Positions 1-9,200 of a stretch of 22,885 nt of DNA are shown here, piece by piece. Numbering within the stretch: the stretch's first letter is position 1; every line of letters begins with the position of its first letter. The DNA is taken from positions 1 to 22,885 of the forward strand of contig JAAENB010000927.1 in assembly GCA_024224995.1 (NCBI GenBank), given 5' to 3'. This DNA comes from a bacterium (lineage in GTDB: Bacteria; Spirochaetota; UBA4802; UBA5550). Both the position numbers and the translations under genes were made by a program. The notes under the pieces are model-generated. The model was not told the origin of the DNA and did not search any database. It saw nothing but the letters and a program-made list of their open reading frames with translations.

Positions 1-23
1 AAATAGTATTGCGAGCTGCATCT

Positions 24-117
24 GGCCTGGAAGTAGTATGGGCTCTTTGGGTTGTGAGGACTGTTTGAGCAACGCGAGTTCCGGAGCAATCCAAAGAGCC
101 CATACTACTTCAAGGCC
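24..117. repeat. Long inverted repeat downstream of the cluster
   Basis: The arms 30-50 and 91-111 are perfect 21-bp inverted copies (core AGTAGTATGGGCTCTTTGG). They extend to 24/117 with one mismatch. The 40-bp loop holds TTTGAGC-AACGCGAG-TTCCGGAGC, reminiscent of the short repeats inside the megasynthase gene. No open frame covers 1-200 and no T run follows the stem on either strand. Confidence 0.75.
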
Positions 118-168
118 CGCTCACAAGCAAAATTAAGTTTCTTGAGAGAGTTTCTTAAGAGCAACTAA

Positions 169-184
169 CCCCGCCCCGGCGGGG
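169..184. repeat. Small GC-only hairpin just past the end of the last gene
   Basis: CCCCGCC (169-175) pairs with GGCGGGG (178-184) 17 bp past the stop codon of the B12-radical SAM gene. The stretch of six A lies on the plus-strand right side, so on the transcribed strand the T run precedes the stem. It may still slow or stop transcription but is not a normal intrinsic terminator. The adjacent 135-160 holds an imperfect 13-bp tandem repeat (AAGTTTCTTGAGA / GAGTTTCTTAAGA). Confidence 0.4.
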
Positions 185-200
185 AAAAAATACACAGGTA

Positions 201-2426
201 CTAATTCAACATATTATTAAGTCCGAATTTTTTTACCAGTTTCAGGGTATAGTCCTCGTGTTTCCAGCGGTCATCCATTTCCGCCAGCAGTTGAATATAG
301 CTTTTCCCGTTCCGAACGGGCTCACTGGTAAGCCAGTTCTTAATATCTTTCGTAAGGCTCGACTGGAAAATAACGGGAAACCCAAAAGCCACGGAAGAGG
401 TCCTGAACCCTTTATTAAAATATCCTTTAAGCATCAGGGGAATATGGCGATGGATTTTATTAAAGTAAGTAAGGGCATCAAGAATATCCAGCTGCATTCC
501 CAGCATACTGGAATGCTCTGGTTTCGTGGTAACATACTCACCCTTTTCAAAACAGTATGCCAGGTTCCTCCAGGGCTCATCAAAGAGCTCCGGGGCAATA
601 TGGTTAAGGCAGCGTTTTTTTTCATTATGCCGCCTCGTGGCCCTGGTACCTTCCTGAGCCATTTCAGCGAATATCTGAACAGCATTGACCCCTAATTTCA
701 GCGCCTGTTTCGCCATTTTTTTCGCGTCACCTAAATTATAATTATCAGTGGAACAGACAAGCATGGCCAGGTTGGTAATCCCGGCCTCGTGAAGCGCGCG
801 CGCGGCTTCGGCATTTTCCTCCAGGCTCGACTTGACCATGCCTGCCACAGTACTGTTGTCGCTGCTGAGAATATCCTCATACCCAACCTGGTTCATATCG
901 AATCCAACACCATGCATGCGTTTAAGAAGATAAAAATTATACCGATACACGAAAATAAGGGCACGGGCGCTTATTTCAAGGGCAAAACCGGGAGAGCAGT
1001 TATAGGTCTTTTTAAACCGGTCCATTTCATCGATCATACGGGTAAATTCAATGTAATTACACCGGATCTCTCTCCCCATGAGTTCAGCTTTGTCGGGATT
1101 TTCAATTTCTCTGCTGGCGAAAGGCCGGAATTCCGGGTCCCGCAGTTCAGTGCGAAGAACCAGCTGCAGGGATTCAACAGCCTGGTCAAGGCTGCCCGGG
1201 TTTTGCGGAGAGACGTTTTTAAAAATAAGCTCTCCGCCCGTAGTATAGGGCAGACCCAGGTCTTCCAGGCGCAGTAAAATATTTCGATTCCTCTTTTGTA
1301 TAAAATCAAAAACCGGTTTGGGAATTATCAATTCATGAGTCTTTTTAAATTTTTTCTTTTTTTTATTTTTTTTATTTTTAAGATGATCAATATAATCGAG
1401 AACCTTCGTGAATTCAATATAATCAAAGGGGATATCTTTTTCTATGGCTCCGCCGATAATTGGGCTGTCATCGGTTATGAAAATAGAATAATCAAGAGGA
1501 TTTAACAATGGCTGGTACGACTTGTCTTTTTTAAGAAACCCCATATTGAGCAATACTTCAAAATTTTGAAACAAGCGGTCACAGGGAATATAATGGAAAT
1601 TATTCCTCATAATTTCTTTAACCTGGCAAAAGGAACAGTTATTAAGACAGCCCTGCTCGGAACCGGTAAAACAGTAAGTGGATATTTTTTCATAGTTGTC
1701 AATAACCGTTGGATTAAATACGATATCGGGAATTTCAGGAATGATCATATTTCCGGCTTTTTTTTCAAGACCCATAATACTGTTCTTGTTTACGTATCCA
1801 AGACCGTTAATTTTTTTCAACCTCGCGGAAGTTTCCTTCCCGGATCGAATAAGATCAACAAGCTGCAGCACGGCATTATACTGATCGTGCTGTAGAACAT
1901 ATTGAGCGCCGGGGAATTCATCAAGATCATCATTATAAACATTATTTCTTACCCGGGGCATTTTCCCTTTTCGCAAAACGTCCGACGCCGATTCAACCAT
2001 ACGGGTATGGGGACCGGTGGCAATGACTGTTTTATTCATTTCACGGGCCATGGCAATAATGACTTTTTGCGCCCAGGAATGGATCGTAAGAGCAGTAACA
2101 ATAACGCAATCCGATTCTTTGATGAGTTCCGTTACCCCCGTCAGGGTCGAAGCCTTCTCCGATATCCCGGGGATATAGACCGTGGCGGAAACGCCCTCTT
2201 GTTGGTTAAGAAGATTCGCGGCAAAAAGAGACCCCTGCATTGGAGACATGGGCGTGGCGAATTTGTTTTTTCTCTTTGAGTAGAGACCCCTGCCGTGGAA
2301 AAAAATCTTCGCGAAATCGGCAAGGCTGTTCCAGCGCTGTTTACTCATATCGTATATTGTTGGCGGATCAAATTCCAGCAAAAAATTCTGAGCCTCAAAG
2401 ATGGCGATGGTAAATGGTTTTTTCAT
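201..2426 (-). CDS. B12-binding radical SAM protein
   Basis: A 741-residue protein starting at the ATG at 2426 (MKKPFTIAIFEAQ). AAGGAG at 2436-2441, nine bases before it, decides this start; an in-frame ATG at 2465 would overlap the megasynthase and has no such site. The N-terminal part looks like a cobalamin-binding domain: SPMQGSLFAANLL (about residues 61-73), DCVIVTALTIHSWAQ (106-120), and KTVIATGPHTRMVE (132-145). The radical SAM cluster motif is CLNNCSFC, cysteines 260, 264 and 267. The order B12 then radical SAM is the usual one. A lysine-rich loop (about 350-362) is an oddity. It probably modifies the product or an intermediate, for example by radical methylation, but no substrate can be named. 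It follows the megasynthase by 19 bp and is surely co-transcribed. Confidence 0.88.
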   Translation of the reverse strand: MKKPFTIAIFEAQNFLLEFDPPTIYDMSKQRWNSLADFAKIFFHGRGLYSKRKNKFATPMSPMQGSLFAANLLNQQEGVSATVYIPGISEKASTLTGVTELIKESDCVIVTALTIHSWAQKVIIAMAREMNKTVIATGPHTRMVESASDVLRKGKMPRVRNNVYNDDLDEFPGAQYVLQHDQYNAVLQLVDLIRSGKETSARLKKINGLGYVNKNSIMGLEKKAGNMIIPEIPDIVFNPTVIDNYEKISTYCFTGSEQGCLNNCSFCQVKEIMRNNFHYIPCDRLFQNFEVLLNMGFLKKDKSYQPLLNPLDYSIFITDDSPIIGGAIEKDIPFDYIEFTKVLDYIDHLKNKKNKKKKKFKKTHELIIPKPVFDFIQKRNRNILLRLEDLGLPYTTGGELIFKNVSPQNPGSLDQAVESLQLVLRTELRDPEFRPFASREIENPDKAELMGREIRCNYIEFTRMIDEMDRFKKTYNCSPGFALEISARALIFVYRYNFYLLKRMHGVGFDMNQVGYEDILSSDNSTVAGMVKSSLEENAEAARALHEAGITNLAMLVCSTDNYNLGDAKKMAKQALKLGVNAVQIFAEMAQEGTRATRRHNEKKRCLNHIAPELFDEPWRNLAYCFEKGEYVTTKPEHSSMLGMQLDILDALTYFNKIHRHIPLMLKGYFNKGFRTSSVAFGFPVIFQSSLTKDIKNWLTSEPVRNGKSYIQLLAEMDDRWKHEDYTLKLVKKFGLNNMLN

Positions 2427-2435
2427 GGGTACTGT

Positions 2436-2441
2436 CTCCTT
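2436..2441 (-). promoter_or_regulatory. Ribosome binding site fixing the start of the B12-radical SAM gene
   Basis: AAGGAG on the minus strand, nine bases upstream of the ATG at 2426 and in the 19-bp gap after the megasynthase stop. It favours the shorter, non-overlapping start. Confidence 0.8.
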
Positions 2442-2445
2442 TCTG

Positions 2446-3261
2446 TTATTTATCGAGTATGGCATTCAAAATTGACGAGAACTCTGCAACTCCCGGTTTA
2501 GCAAATATTGAATAATGATTTCCCGGTATGGAATATATTTGAGACTCTTCGGCACTAAACGCTTTCCACGCGCTGCTATTCGTGATAAGAGAGTCTGCCG
2601 CTTTAAAAATATGTATCGGTGTTTTTATTTCCCCCCCGGGTATATACCTGGATTGAGAATTGGAAAAACTTCTAATGACATTCCATAAATAGATAATATC
2701 TTTAATATTCATATCACCATGATTTGGAATGAGCGCTTCAACGGACTCATGGAATCGTGTTGTAAGATTAGCGCTCAGAGCCTTGTTGTTCCGGACACTG
2801 TCCACGACCATAGGCCAGAGATTCTGAATATTTGACTCATTTTTAATTTGATCTTTAATCTCACTTTCCGGCAGCAAGGACAGAATAATTTCTTTTTCCG
2901 AATCCGCGGTAAAATCCGGATGCGCTTCCCAAAAACCCTCCTCCGGAGCCACGGAATCGGCGATTGCCAGCATACCGGTCTCTTTATTCTTTTCCTCAAG
3001 CTGCTTGACTATCTCAAACGCAATACCGCCGCCAATGCACCAGCCAAAAATATTATACGGCCCATCCTCCTGGACCTGCTCGATCATTGCAACATATTTT
3101 TGAGCGGTCTCTTCAACAGAGATATTCTTTGGCGTAAAATTCCCGAACCGGTCCGCTTTTATGCCATAGCAGCTTATACTGTCATGCAGGCCGGAACTGA
3201 GTTCAATATAGTCATCGATCTCACCGCTTCCGGCATGTATAAAGAAAAGATTCCTGTTTTT
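2446..3261 (-). other. Domain: type I thioesterase with cysteine nucleophile
   Basis: Residues 4960-5230, an alpha/beta-hydrolase release domain. FFIHAGSGEIDDY opens it, the nucleophile elbow reads GWCIGG with Cys5034 (codon TGC at 3037-3039) where most NRPS thioesterases have serine, the acid is probably Asp5061 (IADSVA) and the base His5208 (GNHYS). Cysteine thioesterases are known from lines that make strained rings, such as the obafluorin beta-lactone and the sulfazecin beta-lactam. The release chemistry here is an inference. Confidence 0.88.
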
Positions 3262-6200
3262 TTCATCGTTCTTCTTGCTCTTCTTTAAGAGTACAATATT
3301 TTCATCAACAGGGAGCCCTGGGCAAGCCCCTTCTTCGTTGACCGTATTGGCAATATAACGGGCAATGCTCTTAATGGTTGGCGCCTTTAACATTTCCGCC
3401 AGGGGCACGGAGATATTAAACTCATTCCTGATCTTTGACGCCATTACGGCAGCCTTGAGAGAGTGGCCGCCAATGTCGAAAAAATTCGCGTTTACCCCAA
3501 TTGTTTCAACACCGGTTTCCAGAACTGCTCCCCAGATCTCTGCCAGCTTTTTTTCAATGTCCGAGGACGGAGCAATATATTCCATGCCCGTATCATTCTC
3601 CGGCAGCGGCAGGGCCTTTTTGTTAACCTTGCCGTTCGCGTTTAACGGTATCCTGTCCACAAACATTATATACGACGGAACCATATAGTCGGGCAATGTT
3701 TGCGCAAGGAACTCTTTAATTTCCAATATATCTATGGACGATGAACCGGGAACAACATAGGCGCAAATAGTTTTGTCTCCGGAAGTATCTCCCATGGCCT
3801 GTACCGTGGCTTCTTTAACGCGCTCATGATTCAGCAAACGGTTTTCAATTTCACCCAATTCAATCCGGAAGCCCCGGACTTTTACCTGGTTGTCTACCCG
3901 CTCCAGGTATTCCAGGCTGCCGTTGTCCAGCCGCTTCACCAGGTCTCCGCTTCGATACATAAGCTGTTGTGCGGCAAAGGGATTCTTCATAAACTTTTCA
4001 GCGGTCAGCTTCTCATCATTGAGATACCCAAAACCAACCCCCTGCCCTGAGATATATAACTCGCCCGGAACACCAATGGGGACCGGCTTTTGGCCGGAAT
4101 CGAGCACATAGAGCTCCGCGTTATTAATCGCGCTGCCAATGGGGATTGTCCTCTCTTCAGGAAAATTTTTATCGACCCGGTAATACGCGCAAATGTCCGT
4201 GCATTCCGTTGGTCCATAGGTATTCACCACTTCCGCGTTACACCGCGAAGAGCGCAGCCAGGGGTGTAATTTCTTCATTGATATTGGCTCACCGCCAAGG
4301 AAGACCTGCCGTAATGATGACAATTGATCAAATGAACCGGCTTCAAGAATATTATAAAACATCCCGGGAGTACAGTTTAAAAGACTTATTTCATTGCTGT
4401 CAATTTCCCGGACAAGTAAGGCGGGATCAAAAACATCACTCTCCGGGATGTGCAGGGTTCCGCCCGTTATAAGGGGCGCGTAAATATTCTTTTGCGTAAG
4501 ATCAAAGCTGAGGGATGTCATGAGTAACAGCCTATCGTGCTCATTAATATTAAACTCATCGGCATACCAGTTCATGAGGTTCATAAAACTCCGGTGGTAC
4601 ACGCCCGCGCCTTTTGGTTTTCCCGTTGACCCCGAGGTAAAGATCGTATAAATAAGATCATCGGGCTTATTGCTTCTTTTCGGGTTATCAATAATTTCAC
4701 CGGCCGCCGTTTCCGGGAGATGATCCAGCATAATTATTTCCCTGGCTGATCCTGTTTTTACGTTCTCGTCCTTTGGAGAAAGCGCGATGCCCGGTATGGT
4801 TTTCAAGGTCTCTTCTCCGGGAAGTTTCCTGTTATTTTTTAAGATCTCCCCAACAAGTTCCGCGGTTGTGGCCTCCCCCTCACTGAGCACAACAAGGTCA
4901 ATATTCCTGTCCTGAAGGATCGAAGCATAGTCACTGGTCCCATAAGGGCCGCCGGCAATTATTGGAACATCAATCCATTGTTTAATAAGAGACGCGCTCT
5001 TATGAAATAAATCTTTATAGAACGTTAGCGTACGCAATCCAACAAGATCCGGTTTGAAATCATTAACCAGTTTTTTCAGTTCATCAAAACTGTTAAAGTC
5101 AATACGGGCTTTCGCGATTTTGCCGTTAACCTTTTCGCCAAACTCTTTGTTCAAATATGTTTGCACGTACATGAGTCCAAGAGGCGGGTCTACCACGTCA
5201 TATAACATATCCCCACTCTCGTCACTAAAAAACTGGGACAGGTCAAGGAAAAGAATTTTTAACGCGTCGTTCGCCGGTTTATTCGGTTTAAAATGTTTTT
5301 GTATGCTCGCATTCAAATTCGGAACCGCACTCTTTTCTTCGCTTATAAATTCACTGCCTGTAGTGAGCGAAGCCGAACCACCGGCGAGACTCACAAGATC
5401 GGAAAAGGAGTTAATTTCCATGGGAAGATAACTGTTATATTTTTGAACAACTTCATCTTCCGTCATGATCTTCCGTTCATGGAAGAGCACCTGTTCCAGC
5501 CGTTCTTTTGATAAAAAGTATTCATTAAGGAAATCGGCCTGGTAGCTAAGGGAAAAACTCTTATCAAACGGCAATGTTTCGGGAAGCTCGTGCCAGGCAG
5601 TGTTCGCCGACCTTAGAATTTGCTCCCGGGATACGCCGTTTTCAAGGGCCAGTTTTTCCATATCCGTGTTTGGATATATTCTGAGAATATGAACATAGGG
5701 AAAATGAAGCCACCTGGAGCTCTTTATAAAATCCAGCGTGAGCATGGCTTCCTCTTCGGTCTCCGTAGGGAATCCGTGCATGGTAAAGAATTCCAGGATT
5801 ACCTGTGGGTGTTTTTCACAAAAATAATCTACGTTTTCCCTGAGTTTATCCAGGTTAATATTTTTCCGGATGAGCTTCTGAAGCCGTGGAGACGCGGTTT
5901 CCAGGGCCAGGGCAAGGTTTACCACTCCCGCTTCAACCATGAGGTCAATATAATCTTTTGTTAAAATATCCCCGCGCATTCCATTGGGAAAAAACAACTG
6001 CACATCCAGTTTATTCTTAATGATTAATTGAAAGAAACGGGTGCTGTTTTTCCTGTTTTGATTAAAGATATCATCAATTATGGCAAATCTTCGAACGCCC
6101 ATATTGTAGTAGAGCCGTATCTCTTCAAATATATTCTCAGCAGAACGGTACACGTGAGTCTTGGGCCATATCTTGTGGCAGTAGGCGCATTTATACGGGC

Positions 6201-9200
6201 AGCCCCGGGTTCCCTGTATCGACATACAGTGTTTAACCATAGCCTGGCCAATATACTTTCCATACTCGTCGTAATTCACCAGTGACCTGTCCGGAATGGG
6301 AAGACTGTTTAAATCGGCTATTTGCTCGCGTTTGGCAGTACAGTGTATTATTCCGTTTGTTTGCTGCAAGTCCTGAAGCGTGGTAAACGAACGATCATGC
6401 ATGGCGCTTTCTTTTGTCAGTACAACCCCCGCGCCGCAGCTTTCAAGCATATGCTCAATTCGTTCACCGGGATACTGAAGATCAATAGGAGCGTAGGCAC
6501 TGCCCGCTTTCAGTGTCCCAAGAATTCCGGCTGCCATATCCGGGGACCGGTCCAGCATAATGCCGGTAATACGGTTTGGCGCGGCTCCTTTTTCCAACAA
6601 GGCGCCCGCGATAGTGTTAGCCCTGTTGTTCAATTCCCGGTAGGTGATTGATTCGTCACCGTGTTGTACGGCAATACTCCCGGGAGTTTTTTCGACCTGT
6701 TCTTCAAAGAGCTCATGGATACATTTGTTACGGGGAAACTCTTTCGCGGTTTTGTTGTATTCCACCAGAAGATCCTGTTTTTCTTCCCCTGTTAAGAGAT
6801 CCAGCTCCCGGATCTTTTGCCCGGGATTCGCGATGATCGTATCCAGTAAGGTCCGGTAATGCCCGGCCATCCGCTCTATGGTTCCGGGTGAAAAAAGATC
6901 AGGGTTATATTTGAGATGCAGCACATAGCTTTCCTCAATTTCTATTATTTCCAGGGTGAGATCATATACGCCATCCTGTTGTATGTTCAGCATGGGTTCA
7001 AAGGCTGCGTTCAGCGGCGCGTCACTAAACGTTTTATTAATACTTCGTACCCAGTTCTGAAATACAAACACCGTCTGAAACAAAGGGCTCTGGCCCAGGT
7101 TTTTTTGAATATTGATCTCCCGGAAAAGATCGTAAAAAGGATAATCCCCGTGGGTCATGGCTTCAAGGATAGTTGTTTGTACGGTATCCAGAAGATCTCT
7201 AAATGAGAGCGAGCGGTGAACCTGTGCCCGTAAAACAACCATGTTAACGAAATATCCAACAAGGTCTTCGAATTCCGTTTTAGACCGTCCGGCGACCGGG
7301 GCTCCCAGAAGAATATCTTCCTGGTTTGAGTATTTATGCAGCAACACGTAATACGCGGATAGAAGCAATGAAAATACGGAAACATTTTCTTTTACGCTGA
7401 GGTTTTCTATTTTTTCCGCCAGTTCACCGGGGAGCTCTTCTCTGTATACCGCTCCCTGGTAGGTCTGGATCTTTGGCCGGGGAAAATCCGTTGGAAGATT
7501 TAGCGCGGGAATATCTCCCGAGAGTTTCCGAAGCCAGTATTCCCTGCTTTCAGCACCCTGGTCGTTTTCAATGAGTCCTTGCTGCCATGAAACAAAATCC
7601 TTATAGGTCGCTTTCAGCCGCGGCAGCGCTGCCTCTGTTCCTGAAAGTTCTGCCTCGTAGAGTTTTAAGAGGTCTCCCGAAAGGGGAAGAAAGGCTGGTC
7701 CGTCAAAAACAATATGATGCACGGTAATAAGCAAAATATGCGAGCTCCTGGAAAATGAAAAAAGGTGAACCCGCATAAGGGGACCGGTTTCGAGGTTAAA
7801 GGGTTCGCGCACCTTAGTTCGTATATATGATTCAATATCATCACGCGTTCCCCCTTTGTTTTCCAGGTCTTCCGTTTCAAATATAAACTCCGCGCCGGGT
7901 TTAATATATTGTACATATTCATCATCCTGAAGAGCGATATGCGCCCGCAAGCTTTCATGGCGAAGGACCAGCTGCGTAAACGCGTTTTTCAGGGCAGCGG
8001 TGTTCATTTCTCCTGCTATTTTAAAAGCCGTTGGAACGTTGTAGGCGTAGTTCTCCGGTGCCATTTCGTAAATAAGCCATAATCCTTTTTGGCCCGACGA
8101 TAAGGGATAGAAGGATGCTTCTCCGGGAACGGGTTTTGCCGCAGCAGCTTCAATGCGGATTTCACGATTGCCGATCCCTTGATCCAGAAGATAGTGCGCA
8201 AGCAGTTCTATTGAATTGTTTTTAAATAATACTTTTGGAGTCAGTTTGATATTGTACATATCAACGATCCGGTTTACCAGTTTCATACCGCTTAACGAAT
8301 CAAAACCGTAATTGTTCAGAACAACGGACGGGTCAAGATCCTTTTCCGGGATCTTCAATAAGTCCGAGACTATCCCTTTCAGGTTTTCCCTGATGCGATC
8401 AAGAGAGTTCGAGGTTCCAGGTTCCAGGTTCGATGCTTCGGCTCCGCTCAGCACAGGGGTTGGAGATTTTTTAGCCGGAGTCACCTGACGGAAGTTTTCC
8501 TGTTCCGGAGACGTTTCAATCCAGTAGCGGTCCTTTTTAAAGGGATACGTTGGCAGCGGTATCCTGACGGGTGTTCCCGGTGAATAGAGTTCTTCCCAGG
8601 GGATGGAAATTCCATCGACCCAGAGCTGCGCCATCTTTACCCGGTCTTGTTTCTCTATTATCAGTTTGATAATTTCATCACCCAGGTCTCCCTCGGTGAG
8701 AATACCGGTTTTTTTATTTTTAGCGTTCCCCGCAACAATGTTCAAATCTTCGCCACCCGCGATATACGTCTTTAAGCGCTGAGAAGCCTCATCTATATCA
8801 CCGGCGATAATCGCCAGGCGGGCGTCCATTTCCTCCCGGCCAACATGCAGCGTATAGGCGATGTTTTTTAAGGAAGTTCCGCTTGCTGCCTGCCCCCTAT
8901 CCCCCTGTGGGGGCACCATCCCCCCCTTACCCCCCGAGGGGGAAAAAGATGCCGGACAAGGATTCACCTCTGACTGCTCCGGTTCCTCTCCAGAAACTCT
9001 TGCGCCCCCTTTGGGGATGCGACCCCTGCGAGGGGTTGGAGGGCCAGTAGCCCCGTCTAGAAAAAACAATAGCCGTTCCGCGTAGAGCTTAAGCTGTGTT
9101 TCATCTTTTGCCGAAAGAGTTATAACCTCAGTAGTTTCTTTTGTTATTTCTTCAGAGACGGTCTCTTCCGGTTCATCCCCGGTGTATTCTTCCAGGATAA

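Larger units (their letters stand above)
3340..8121 (-). other. Domains: C - interrupted A - PCP, the NRPS module
   Basis: Residues 3340-4933. The C domain has HHIVFDG (3474-3480) and the YPLSSGQKGLW entrance (3344-3354) common in C domains that accept polyketide donors. The A domain has A2 as LKAGSAYAPID (3876-3886), A3 as TSGSTGKPKG (4501-4510), A5 NTYGPTE (4639-4645), A7 YRSGDL (4728-4733), A8 from RVDNQVKVRGFRIELGE, and A10 NANGK with Lys4837. By my hand alignment the eight specificity residues are D-L-K-N-F-G-T-D; I do not match this to a known amino acid. PCP serine is Ser4893 in GGHSL. All core motifs outside the insertion are intact, so adenylation is probably functional. Confidence 0.9.

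Noticed and set aside
24..117. Integron attC site or CRISPR repeat unit
   Set aside because: There is only one copy, no repeated spacing, no integrase or cas gene, and the arms do not carry the attC core-site pattern.
169..184. Intrinsic terminator for the operon
   Set aside because: On the transcribed strand the T run precedes the GC stem instead of following it.
2427..2465. Start of the B12-radical SAM gene at the ATG at 2465
   Set aside because: It would overlap the megasynthase stop and has no ribosome site; the ATG at 2426 has AAGGAG nine bases upstream and opens with a typical first beta-strand.
4693..6408. Reading the radical SAM insertion as a separate gene or a chimeric join
   Set aside because: No stop codon or ribosome site occurs at either junction, the frame is continuous, and A-domain motifs flank it in the right order on both sides.
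8878..9057. Frameshift or sequencing error in the KS2-ACP3 linker
   Set aside because: The frame is the same before and after, and flanking PKS sequence resumes exactly; an in-frame repeat insertion explains it better.
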